NCBI GenBank assembly: GCA_021785495.1
Contig: JAJYFB010000008.1
Span: 1-48,886, forward strand
Length of the DNA stretch: 48,886 nt
From: Acidobacteriota bacterium
GTDB lineage: Bacteria; Acidobacteriota; Terriglobia; Terriglobales; Acidobacteriaceae
Direction of reading: 5' to 3'
Position numbers and translations under genes: made by a program. Shown here piece by piece: positions 10,193 through 17,821 of the stretch. A model generated the notes under the pieces. That model saw nothing but the letters and a program-made list of their open reading frames with translations. It was not told the origin of the DNA and ran no database searches. Position 1 is the stretch's first letter. Every line of letters begins with the position of its first letter.

Positions 10193-11413
10193 TTACCGGC
10201 CTCCCGCCGGAGTCGATGCGCCTCCTGGGCGCACCACGGTGACCTTTTCGCCCTCGATCAGCGCGTCGGGCGGATCCTGAATGACCTGGTCGCCGGGATG
10301 CAGGCCATCGATGATTTGCACGGTGGCGCCGTCGTCTTCGCCGATGGTTACGTGCACCAGGTGCGCCGTGTCGTCGTGGACGACCGTGCCTAACTGAAGG
10401 CCCTCGCGGCGAAAGATCAAGGCCGCTGCGGGCACGATCAGCGTGGGGCGAGCGGCCGGCGTCTTGAAGTGAACCTGCGCCAGCGCGCCCGGCAGCAACT
10501 CGCCGGAGCGGTTGTCCACGTCGATTTCGGTGAGCAGCGTGCGGCTGGTGGGATCGATGGCGTTGGCGGTGCGCACCAGCGTGCCCACAAAGATTTTGCC
10601 CGGATGTTCGGGAAAGGTCAGATCGATCTTCATGCCGCGCTTGAGTCCGGGCGTGTCGACCTGCGGCACGTCAGCGTACACGCGCAAGGGCGAGATCGCC
10701 TGCATGTGAAACAGTTCGGCGCCGGCGCCGGAGTTGATCAACTGGCCGGTATCGATGGCGCGCGCGGTGATGACGCCGTCAAAGGGCGCATAGACCTTCT
10801 CGAAGGATTGCAGCTCCTTGAGCCGCTGCAGATTGGCCTGCGCGGAGCGGACTGCGGCGGCCGTGGCTGCGGCCTGATTGACGTAGGTGTCCGTGTCCTG
10901 CTGCGAAACCGCGTCGGATTTGACGAGTCCAGAGTAGCGCTCGGCCTGAATGCGGGCGATGTTGGCGTTGGCCTCGGCTGTAGCCAGGTCGGAGACGGCC
11001 TGCGCCACCTGTTTGTCCAGTTCCGGCGTATCGATGACGGCCAGCAGCGCGCCTTTCTTGGCGTGCGCGCCGATGTCGAAGAACCAGCGGACCAGGTAGC
11101 CGTCGGTGCGCGCATAGATCGGCGAATCGGTGTAGGCCGTGGTGTTGCCCGGCAGCACGAAGCTGTCCACGGGCGCTCCGGGCTGCGCAGCGGCGACCGA
11201 GACCGTGGGAGCGGCCAGCGCGACGGTGCGGCGGGCGAGCGCCGTGCGGGCCTCGACGCGGCGCAGAATGCCCGTGGCGGCCAGTGCGATCAGGAGCAGC
11301 AGCACGACGGCGGCGCCGGCAAAAATTCTGCGCGGCGCAATCGGGATTGCCGCCGGTGCGTTCTCGTGGCCGGCCGCGCCGGGCTGAAGATGCGGACTCG
11401 ATGGGCGATCCAT
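10193..11413 (-). CDS. RND efflux periplasmic adaptor (membrane fusion protein)
   Basis: The adaptor bridges the inner-membrane RND pump and the outer-membrane channel. The 406-residue product has an N-terminal anchor helix (about residues 28-52), a biotinyl-lipoyl half-motif (ARTDGYLVRWFFDIGAHAKKG), and a coiled-coil hairpin rich in Ala and Gln. The second lipoyl half (YAPFDGVITARAIDTGQLI) is followed by beta-barrel and membrane-proximal domains. The ATG at 11413 has GGAG 9 nt upstream, whereas the TTG two codons earlier leaves only 3 nt, so I prefer the ATG. It starts directly after the pump gene's stop, showing translational coupling. Substrate unknown. Confidence 0.92.
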   Translation of the reverse strand: MDRPSSPHLQPGAAGHENAPAAIPIAPRRIFAGAAVVLLLLIALAATGILRRVEARTALARRTVALAAPTVSVAAAQPGAPVDSFVLPGNTTAYTDSPIYARTDGYLVRWFFDIGAHAKKGALLAVIDTPELDKQVAQAVSDLATAEANANIARIQAERYSGLVKSDAVSQQDTDTYVNQAAATAAAVRSAQANLQRLKELQSFEKVYAPFDGVITARAIDTGQLINSGAGAELFHMQAISPLRVYADVPQVDTPGLKRGMKIDLTFPEHPGKIFVGTLVRTANAIDPTSRTLLTEIDVDNRSGELLPGALAQVHFKTPAARPTLIVPAAALIFRREGLQLGTVVHDDTAHLVHVTIGEDDGATVQIIDGLHPGDQVIQDPPDALIEGEKVTVVRPGGASTPAGGR

Positions 11414-11419
11414 AGGCAA

Positions 11420-14400
11420 TTACTCCGGTCTCTCGTCGAAGACGTCGAATTCCACGGCTGCGCGGCCGGCCGAGCTGTGCGCGAGCTTGCGCCGGCGTCG
11501 GCGTTCGATGCGGTCGTGGAGGAAGGCGAAGAATACGGGCACGAAAAAGAGCGTGGCGACGGTGGCCAGAAGCAGGCCGCCGATCACGGCGCGGCCCAGG
11601 GGCGCGTTCTGCTCGCCGCCGTCGCCCAGGCCGAGCGCCATCGGCACCATGCCGATAATCATCGCCAGCGCGGTCATGATGACCGGGCGCAGACGCACAA
11701 AACCGGCGTTGATCGCGGCCCGTCGTGCGTCCCCCACCAGCAGTTCCAACTGCTCGCGGGCGAAGCTGACCACGAGAATCGAGTTGGCCGTGGCCACGCC
11801 CATGCACATGATGGCTCCGGTAATGGCCGGCACGCTCAACCGCGTTCCGGTGAGGAAAAGAAACCAGACGATTCCGGCCAGCGCCGCCGGCAGCGCCGCG
11901 ATGATCAGGAACGGATCGAGCCAGGACTGAAAATTCACCACGATCAGCAGGTACACCAGCACGATCGAGAACGCCAGGCCGCTCAACAGGCCGATGTACG
12001 AGTTGTGCATGGTTTCACTTTGCCCGCGCAAAATAAAGCGCGAGCCGCGCGGCAGATCGTTCTTGTGGCGGGCCACGATCGTTTCCATGGCGCGCGTCAC
12101 GCTGCCCAGATCGGTTCCTTCCACGTTGGCGTAGATGTCGATGACCGGCTGAATGTCGTAGTGGCTGAGGACGCCCTGCTCGGCGCCGGGCACGATGGCA
12201 GCCAGATTGCTGAGCACCTGCACGGGCGCCGGTGCGCCGGGCGCGGCCGTGGGCGCGGCGCCCGTCAATGGCGTGGCGTCCGAGCCCGGCGCGACCGTCG
12301 AGGCCGTGACGCCGCTTTCGCGGACCGATCCCGATCCGGTGATGGGCAGACTCTTCAGCTCCGCCATTGTGTCCAGGCGGTACTGCGGCGATTGGATGGC
12401 GATGTTATACGAGACGCCATTGCGCGGGTCGAGATAGAAATTCGGGCTGGTCTGGAAACTGCCGCTCAAGGCCACCAGCAGGCTCTGCGCCACGTTTTGC
12501 TGCGTCAGTCCGGTGGCTGCGGCGCGCGTGCGATCCACGTTGACCGTCAGGTTGGGATAGTCGAAGGGCTGCTGGATGTGCGCGTCGGCCGCTCCGCGCA
12601 CGTAGCGCACCTCGTTCAACATGCGCTCGGCGAGGGCGTGATTGGCGTAAAGGTTCGGGCCCACGATCTGGAGGTCGATGGGCGCGGCCAGCCCGAAGTT
12701 GAGAATCTGCGTGACAATGTCGACCGGAACCTCGTAAAACGTCACACCGGGATAGTCGCGCGCCAGCACCTGGCGCAGTTGCTCGACGTACTGCTCGGTG
12801 GGGTGATGATGGCGCGTCAATTGCACCTGAATGTCGGCGTCGGAGGGACCGATGGGCGCCGAGGTCGAGTAGGAGAGATTCAGCGCGGAGTAGGGCAGGC
12901 CGATGTTGTCGATGATCGTGACCAGCTCGCCGGGGGGAATCTGCTGGCGCATGGTCTGCTCGATGCGATCGCAGAGCGCGGCGGTTTCTTCGATGCGCGT
13001 GCCCGTGTGCGCGCGCACATGAATCGTGAACTGGCCTGCGTCCACGGCGGGGAAAAAATCCTCGCCGAGCCAGGGCGCGAGCCCCATCGAGGCGACGGCG
13101 AAGAGAAGAAAGAGGGCGAGAAACGCGCCCGCATGGTCCACGCAGAAGGTGAGCAGGCCGAGGTAGCCGTTGCGCAGGCGCTCGAATCCGGCTTCAAAGG
13201 CGGACTGAAAGCGCACAAAGGGATTGTTGCTGGCGCGCCGGGCCTCGGCCTCCGCGTCGTCGTGTTCGTGCAGCAGATAGCGGGCCATGGTGGGCACCAG
13301 CGTCCGCGAGAGCAGATAGCTGGCCAGCATGGCGAAGACCACGGCCTCCGCCAGAGGAACGAACAGATAGTGCGCCACGCCGCTCAGAAAGAACATGGGC
13401 ACGAAGACGATGCAGATGGAGAGCGTGGAAACCAGCGCCGGGGTGGCGATCTGCGCCGCGCCATCGAGAATGGCCTGCTCGATCTCCTTGCCCGCCTCCA
13501 GATTGCGGTTGATGTTCTCGATCTCGACCGTGGCGTCATCGACCAGAATGCCGACGGCCAGCGCCAGGCCGCCCAGCGTCATGATGTTGATGGTTTCGTG
13601 CAGCGCGTAGAGCAGAATCAACGAGCAGAGAATCGAAAGCGGGATCGAGATCGCAATGATGAGGGTCGAGCGCCAACTGCCCAGGAAGATCAGGATCATG
13701 ACGGCGGTCAGACAGGCCGCCATGATGGCTTCGCGGACGACGCCGCTGATGGCGCCGCGCACGAAGATCGATTGATCGGAGAGCGGCGCAATCTTCAACT
13801 GCCGCGGCATCTGGCCCTTGAAGCTGGGCGTCGCAAGAATCTCGCGGACCTGCCGGATGATGTCGAGCGTCGAGGTCGATCCGGTCTTCAGGATGTTCAT
13901 CATGATCGCCCGGTGGCCGTCCACGCGCACGATGTTCGTCTGCGGCGGAAAGCCGTCGCGCACATGCGCCACGTCGTGAATGTAAACCACCGCGCCATTG
14001 ACGGTTTTGACGGGCATGTTGTTGAGAGCGTCGAGCAGCGTGGGCGCGGAGTTGGTCTCCACCTGGTACTCGAAGCGGTCGAGCTTGATGGTGCCCGAGG
14101 GCGCGATCACGTTTTGCGCCGTAAGGGCGTTGACCACGTCGGCGGGCGAAAGTCCGCGCTCCTCCAGCGCATTCTGGTCGAGATCCACCTGAATCTGGCG
14201 CTGTTTGCCGCCGTAGGGGAAGGGAATCTGCGCGCCTTCCACGGTGGCCAGTTGCACGCGGATGGTGTTCGTGGCGACGTCGTACAACCGCTCTTCCGTC
14301 AGGCCCGGCCCCGAAAGCCCCAATTGCAGCACCGGCACGCTCGAAGCGTTGTACTGGATGATAAACGGCGGAAAAGTGCCCGGCGGCAGCGAATGGAGCA

Positions 14401-14749
14401 TGACTTCGCTGATGGCCGAGATCTGCGCCACGGCCTGGGCGATATTCACGTTGGGGTGAAAGTAGACCTTGATGACGCCGACGCCCACCAGCGACTGCGA
14501 CTCGATGTGGTCGATGTCATTGACGGTCACGGTCATGCCGCGTTCGGCGTTGGTCACGATGCGGTTGGCCATCTGATCGGCCGAGAGCCCGGTGAAGTTC
14601 CACACCACCGTGACCACCGGGATGCCGATGTTCGGAAAGATGTCCACCGGCATCGATTCGATGCTGAAGACGCCGAGGATCAGGATCAGCAGCGCGAAGA
14701 CGACGAAGGTATAAGGCCGCCGCAGCGCAAGCCGGACTATCCACATCAT
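11420..14749 (-). CDS. RND-type efflux pump permease
   Basis: This is a 1109-residue inner-membrane proton-driven pump of the AcrB/MdtB type. It has the opening helix LRRPYTFVVFALLILILGV followed by SMPVDIFPNIGIPVV, and a second large periplasmic half after GAFLALFLLFAVA. The TM4 motif GGLALAVGILVDDATVEIENI includes the paired Asp residues of proton relay. The C-terminal helices contain GGLLLATVATLFFVPVFF. Start ATG 14749, or 14746, has GAGGAG 14 nt upstream; the open frame further upstream lacks homology. An unusual Ala/Pro/Gly/Thr-rich stretch is coded around 12215-12340 in the second periplasmic domain. It is first in the operon pump-adaptor-channel. Substrate cannot be inferred. Confidence 0.93.
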   Translation of the reverse strand: MMWIVRLALRRPYTFVVFALLILILGVFSIESMPVDIFPNIGIPVVTVVWNFTGLSADQMANRIVTNAERGMTVTVNDIDHIESQSLVGVGVIKVYFHPNVNIAQAVAQISAISEVMLHSLPPGTFPPFIIQYNASSVPVLQLGLSGPGLTEERLYDVATNTIRVQLATVEGAQIPFPYGGKQRQIQVDLDQNALEERGLSPADVVNALTAQNVIAPSGTIKLDRFEYQVETNSAPTLLDALNNMPVKTVNGAVVYIHDVAHVRDGFPPQTNIVRVDGHRAIMMNILKTGSTSTLDIIRQVREILATPSFKGQMPRQLKIAPLSDQSIFVRGAISGVVREAIMAACLTAVMILIFLGSWRSTLIIAISIPLSILCSLILLYALHETINIMTLGGLALAVGILVDDATVEIENINRNLEAGKEIEQAILDGAAQIATPALVSTLSICIVFVPMFFLSGVAHYLFVPLAEAVVFAMLASYLLSRTLVPTMARYLLHEHDDAEAEARRASNNPFVRFQSAFEAGFERLRNGYLGLLTFCVDHAGAFLALFLLFAVASMGLAPWLGEDFFPAVDAGQFTIHVRAHTGTRIEETAALCDRIEQTMRQQIPPGELVTIIDNIGLPYSALNLSYSTSAPIGPSDADIQVQLTRHHHPTEQYVEQLRQVLARDYPGVTFYEVPVDIVTQILNFGLAAPIDLQIVGPNLYANHALAERMLNEVRYVRGAADAHIQQPFDYPNLTVNVDRTRAAATGLTQQNVAQSLLVALSGSFQTSPNFYLDPRNGVSYNIAIQSPQYRLDTMAELKSLPITGSGSVRESGVTASTVAPGSDATPLTGAAPTAAPGAPAPVQVLSNLAAIVPGAEQGVLSHYDIQPVIDIYANVEGTDLGSVTRAMETIVARHKNDLPRGSRFILRGQSETMHNSYIGLLSGLAFSIVLVYLLIVVNFQSWLDPFLIIAALPAALAGIVWFLFLTGTRLSVPAITGAIMCMGVATANSILVVSFAREQLELLVGDARRAAINAGFVRLRPVIMTALAMIIGMVPMALGLGDGGEQNAPLGRAVIGGLLLATVATLFFVPVFFAFLHDRIERRRRRKLAHSSAGRAAVEFDVFDERPE

Positions 14750-15187
14750 AGGGCGAGTATCTGCTCCTCGGCCGTTGAGCCGGATTTTGTGTTGAGGCCC
14801 GCGGGCGGTTGGCGATCTTCTCTGCCCGGTTGCAGCGGCGATCGCCGTCTCTCTGTGCGGTCTCTGCAAGCTCAGGCCGGAGTGCGCAGCAGGGTTGTGG
14901 CGCCTGAATCTGCCTCTATCTTATGGTAGACGATGCGGCGGCTCAAAAAGGCGCATCGCGGCCGGCGATTCTGGCGGTGGAGGATGCGCGGGCGCAGGAA
15001 ATTCGGTTTCTGGCGGGACGAGCGGCCGCATTTGACTCTATCCAGGGGGGGTATGGTAGAAAGGAACAAGCGACGGCTCTGGAACTCCAGCGGCGTCGCA
15101 GCAAACCCTATGAAGACCGAAACTCCGCAAGAGCCTCCACGAAGCTGGATGGCCGTCCTGCGCTGCGACGGCGAGAATCGCGGCTAG
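14750..15187. other. divergent region between efflux and Nramp operons
   Basis: It should hold the promoter of the efflux operon (minus). I see no convincing TetR-type operator palindrome. A basic open frame (14933-15187, plus) ends here but resembles nothing and has no good ribosome site at its first ATG; I do not call it. Confidence 0.4.
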
Positions 15188-15281
15188 CTTCTGCTGGTCG
15201 TCCTGCTCGCGGCTCGCAGTGTGCGCCACTGTTCGAGCGAGTGAGCAGAAGACCGCGGCCCTTTGAGGGTCCGGCGGTTTT
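15188..15281 (+). promoter_or_regulatory. structured leader with terminator-like hairpin upstream of the Nramp operon
   Basis: A long stem-loop combines CTTCTGCT/AGCAGAAG (15188-15195/15244-15251), CTCGC/GCGAG (15206-15210/15237-15241) and CAGTG/CACTG (15217-15221/15227-15231). Directly after it comes a GC-rich hairpin (15252-15278) followed by TTTT. The order of folded domain then terminator resembles a transcription attenuator or riboswitch. I could not match it to a known class such as the yybP-ykoY or M-box RNAs. Confidence 0.4.
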
Positions 15282-15385
15282 CCCCGCCCCTCCTGATCCC
15301 AAAATTCGGCGAACGTGCGCTTGCCGCGCAGAGATGGCCAGAGGTCTGTCTGCGCGGTGTCCCTGTGCGCCGGAAGGAGGATGAG

Positions 15386-15565
15386 ATGACCAGAATTGTG
15401 CTCCATTTTCCTCTCCGCCGGACGGCTGTTCCGTCCCCGGCTCTGTCTTGTGTGTGGATCCAGACCGGCAATCCCGCCTGCCCGCTGTCTTGCCGATGGA
15501 TTGCCGCCCAGCCCTCCGGCGTGAACGACGCGCCGGAGGCGGCCTGGCGTCGGCTTTGCGCGTGA
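15386..15565 (+). CDS. 59-codon leader ORF before the Nramp gene
   Basis: This small ORF has a very strong ribosome site: AAGGAGG at 15374-15380, 5 nt before the ATG. It ends 23 nt before the transporter start. The 59-residue product (MTRIVLHFPLRRTAVPSPAL to residue 20, ending AAWRRLCA) has several Pro, Cys and Trp and resembles no family I know. A 9-bp hairpin (CCTCCGGCG/CGCCGGAGG, 15513-15521/15531-15539) lies inside its last third. Position and ribosome site suggest a regulatory leader peptide whose translation influences the downstream gene. A plain small protein is the alternative. Confidence 0.5.
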   Translation: MTRIVLHFPLRRTAVPSPALSCVWIQTGNPACPLSCRWIAAQPSGVNDAPEAAWRRLCA

Positions 15566-15588
15566 TCGGAGCGGACAGGAGAGAGAAC

Positions 15589-16902
15589 ATGCAAACCACG
15601 CGAATCGACGCCGCGACGGCGCAACCGGAGAAGAATGCGGGCATTGTGGTGCGCAGGCGCTGGCAACACAGCCTGCTGACCTTCCTGATGGTCTTCGGCC
15701 CGGGCCTGATTGTGATGGAGGCCGACAACGACGCCGGCGCGGTGTCCACGTATGTGCAGGCCGGGGGCCAGTACGGCCTGCATCTTCTCTGGCTGCTGCT
15801 CCTGTTGCTCCCGATCACCTATTTTGTGCAGGAGATGGTGGTGCGGCTGGGCATCGCCACCGGCAAAGGCCACGCCGCCATGATCTATGAGCGCTTCGGT
15901 AAATGGTGGGGGCGCTTTTCCCTGATTGACCTGCTGGTGGTGAACTTTCTGACCTTGATTACCGAGTTCGCCGCCATCGCGCTGGCGCTGGGCGCCATGG
16001 GCGTTGCGCCGCTCATCGCCGTTCCGGTTGCGGCGGCCGGGCTCATTCTGATGGTGCTCAGCGGCAGCTACCTGCGCTGGGAACGCACGGTGATTGTTCT
16101 TTGCCTGCTCGATCTGGCCTGGTTCTTCCTGGCCGCGCGCCTGCATCCGCAGTGGAGCGCGGTGGCGTTCAACACGGCGGTTCCTCATCTGCCGCCGGGC
16201 CGGGTCACCGGCGATCTGGTTTTTCTGATCATCGCGATCGTGGGCACGACGATCGCGCCGTGGCAACTGTTCTTTCAGCAGAGTTGCGTGGCCGAAAAGC
16301 GTCTGCGCTTTGCCGATCTCAAGTGGGCGCGTCTGGATACGCTGATCGGCGCAACCTTCACCGTGCTGGTGGCCGGGGCCATGATGATCGTCGGCGATGC
16401 CGGTTACCGGCACGGAATCGCCTTCGCGGATCCGGCCCAGATGGCGCTGGCGCTGACGCCGGTGGCTGGCCGCGCCGTGCGCAACGGTATTTTGCTGCTG
16501 ATGGTCAACGCCGCCGTGCTCGGCACGACGGCCATTTCGCTGGCCAGCGCCTGGGCTTACGGCGAAGTGCGCGGCTGGCCGCATTCGCTGCATAAAAAAT
16601 TCTGGGAAGCGCCGGGTTTTTATGCCGTGTACGTGGGCTGCGTTGGCCTGGCGGCGGCCATTGTGCTCGTTCCGCACATGCCGCTGCAACTGGTCATCCT
16701 CAGCGTGCAGGTCTTTGCCGGGCTGGTGCTGCCTTCGGCCATCATCTTGCTCCAGCTTTTGCTCAACGACCGCGCCCTGCTGGGCAGCCAGTGGGTGAAT
16801 CGCCCCTGGAACAACTGGTTGAACTGGACGATCATTGCCGTCCTCTTTGCCCTGTCGCTGCTGCTGGCGGCGCAGGTGATGCTGCCCCAGCTTTTTTCCT
16901 GA
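15589..16902 (+). CDS. Nramp-family divalent metal transporter, non-canonical site
   Basis: This is a 437-residue, about eleven-helix inner-membrane transporter of the Nramp/SLC11 fold. Start ATG 15589 has AGGAG (15577-15581) 7 nt upstream. TM1 reads GPGLIVMEADNDAGA, so the canonical DPGN metal motif is DAGA (residues 48-51): Asp kept, Asn lost. TM6 reads GTTIAPWQ (219-226) where Mn/Fe transporters have GATVMPHN, so the ligand Met is Ala and the His is Trp. Such changes are typical of Nramp-related proteins that do not select for Mn or Fe; Mg is the known alternative, but the substrate here is an inference. A leader ORF and RNA hairpins precede it and a small membrane protein follows. Confidence 0.85.
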   Translation: MQTTRIDAATAQPEKNAGIVVRRRWQHSLLTFLMVFGPGLIVMEADNDAGAVSTYVQAGGQYGLHLLWLLLLLLPITYFVQEMVVRLGIATGKGHAAMIYERFGKWWGRFSLIDLLVVNFLTLITEFAAIALALGAMGVAPLIAVPVAAAGLILMVLSGSYLRWERTVIVLCLLDLAWFFLAARLHPQWSAVAFNTAVPHLPPGRVTGDLVFLIIAIVGTTIAPWQLFFQQSCVAEKRLRFADLKWARLDTLIGATFTVLVAGAMMIVGDAGYRHGIAFADPAQMALALTPVAGRAVRNGILLLMVNAAVLGTTAISLASAWAYGEVRGWPHSLHKKFWEAPGFYAVYVGCVGLAAAIVLVPHMPLQLVILSVQVFAGLVLPSAIILLQLLLNDRALLGSQWVNRPWNNWLNWTIIAVLFALSLLLAAQVMLPQLFS

Positions 16903-16953
16903 ACGCACCCGGCGCCTGCGAAGGGGCCGGAGTGAACCATCGAGAGGTGAATC

Positions 16954-17178
16954 ATGGCCACCATGCAGAATGCCTATCCCGCGGAATCCTTCCGCGTCAT
17001 CCACCCGCTGGAGGACGCGCCCGAAGCCAAGCGCCAAAGCGCGGGGCTCGGCCCGATCGAAATGACGCTGCCCGTGCGCGTTTCGCTGATTGTCCTGCGC
17101 GCCTACCTGCTGGCGATGGGACTCATGCTGATCGAGCATGTGCTCGATCTGGCGGGGGTTCTGCACCGCATCCATTGA
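16954..17178 (+). CDS. small single-helix membrane protein
   Basis: This 74-residue protein has a charged, Pro-containing N-terminal half and one clear hydrophobic helix (about residues 43-68, SLIVLRAYLLAMGLMLIEHV). It begins 51 nt after the Nramp gene with an AGAGGTG ribosome site, so it is most likely cotranscribed. I do not recognise the family. Its place suggests an accessory or regulatory subunit of the transporter, but that is only context. Confidence 0.6.
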   Translation: MATMQNAYPAESFRVIHPLEDAPEAKRQSAGLGPIEMTLPVRVSLIVLRAYLLAMGLMLIEHVLDLAGVLHRIH

Positions 17179-17215
17179 ACAGCGACCGGCATTTTAGGCG
17201 CGCGGTCGCCATGCA

Positions 17216-17404
17216 GCCTCTTGCAAAATTCGGCCAACGTGGCGAACCAGCCTGGCAGGGGCTAAAGCCCCTGCATCTATGGATTTTGTTGTTGCGCTCA
17301 TTCTTCGTGGTTTTTCAGCAGCCTCTTTAGCCCCTGCCGGGCTGGCTTTGCCACACGCGCGTATTTTGTAAGAGGTTCTCTGGATTTCGAATTTTGCGAG
17401 AGGC
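17216..17404. repeat. composite nested inverted repeat element
   Basis: The outer arms are GCCTCTTGCAAAATTC (17216-17231) and its near-perfect complement GAATTTTGCGAGAGGC (17389-17404). They are the same arm family as the repeats at 110-165 and 282-299. Inside lies CAGGGGCTAAAGCCCCTG (17256-17273), and the stretch around it is repeated inverted at about 17320-17355. A further partial arm is at 17362-17380. With its terminal inverted repeats and no ORF, it looks like a small non-autonomous element or stacked repeats. Confidence 0.65.
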
Positions 17405-17685
17405 TCCATGGGCGCGGAAAACGGGCCGACTGTCGCGCGGCGGCGAACTGGCTGGATCGAGTCGAGGGCGCTGCGAGGGGACGATGCCGTAAAAAGAGGA
17501 TCCGGTTGCGCGCCCGGAATCGTCGCCGTGCGTCTAAACAGACACCTGTCCGGGATTTGGGGCCATGGCAGCCGTCGCAACCCATTCGGGTCCGTTAGAC
17601 TGGGAGATGGATTCCATGCAGGGAGTTCCTTTCCGTTTCCGGCCTCGGGCCGGCGGGGAAGTTGTGAAGGGAGACGATTCGATTG

Positions 17686-17701
17686 CCGGGGCTAGCCCCG
17701 G
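17686..17701. repeat. 16-bp perfect palindrome CCGGGGCTAGCCCCGG
   Basis: A perfect palindrome about 120 nt upstream of bamA, resembling the GGGGCT..AGCCCC core of the dispersed repeats. It could be a repeat remnant or a transcribed hairpin. Confidence 0.5.
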
Positions 17702-17748
17702 GGCGCGCATGCGCTCCGCCTGCCGGCGCGCTCCGGAGGCCTCCGGGG

Positions 17749-17778
17749 TTGGGAAGGGTGGCTGCGGTCCTGTAGAAT
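17749..17778 (+). promoter_or_regulatory. candidate bamA promoter
   Basis: TTGGGA (17749-17754), an 18-nt spacer and TAGAAT (17773-17778). Transcription would begin about 35 nt before the GTG start. Confidence 0.45.
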
Positions 17779-17821
17779 CGTATTTTCCTGAGGGTAGGTT
17801 CCGATTTTCAGCGAAGAGGGT

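Larger units (their letters stand above)
17179..17821. other. non-coding region upstream of bamA
   Basis: This gap holds the composite repeat at 17216-17404, the palindrome at 17686-17701 and the bamA promoter candidate at 17749-17778. Frames that stay open across it lack ribosome sites and family features, so I call no gene. Confidence 0.5.

Noticed and set aside
10469-14929. Open frame of about 1486 codons opposite the RND pump and adaptor
   Set aside because: It covers two real genes on the other strand, has His/Gln/Arg-rich composition and no ribosome site or domains.
14933-15187. Basic 84-codon open frame upstream of the Nramp leader
   Set aside because: Arg/Trp-rich, no recognisable family, no good ribosome site at its first ATG, ends where the leader hairpin begins. 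It may be chance.
15188-15281. Known Mn riboswitch (yybP-ykoY)
   Set aside because: I could not find its conserved loop sequences, so I describe only a structured leader.
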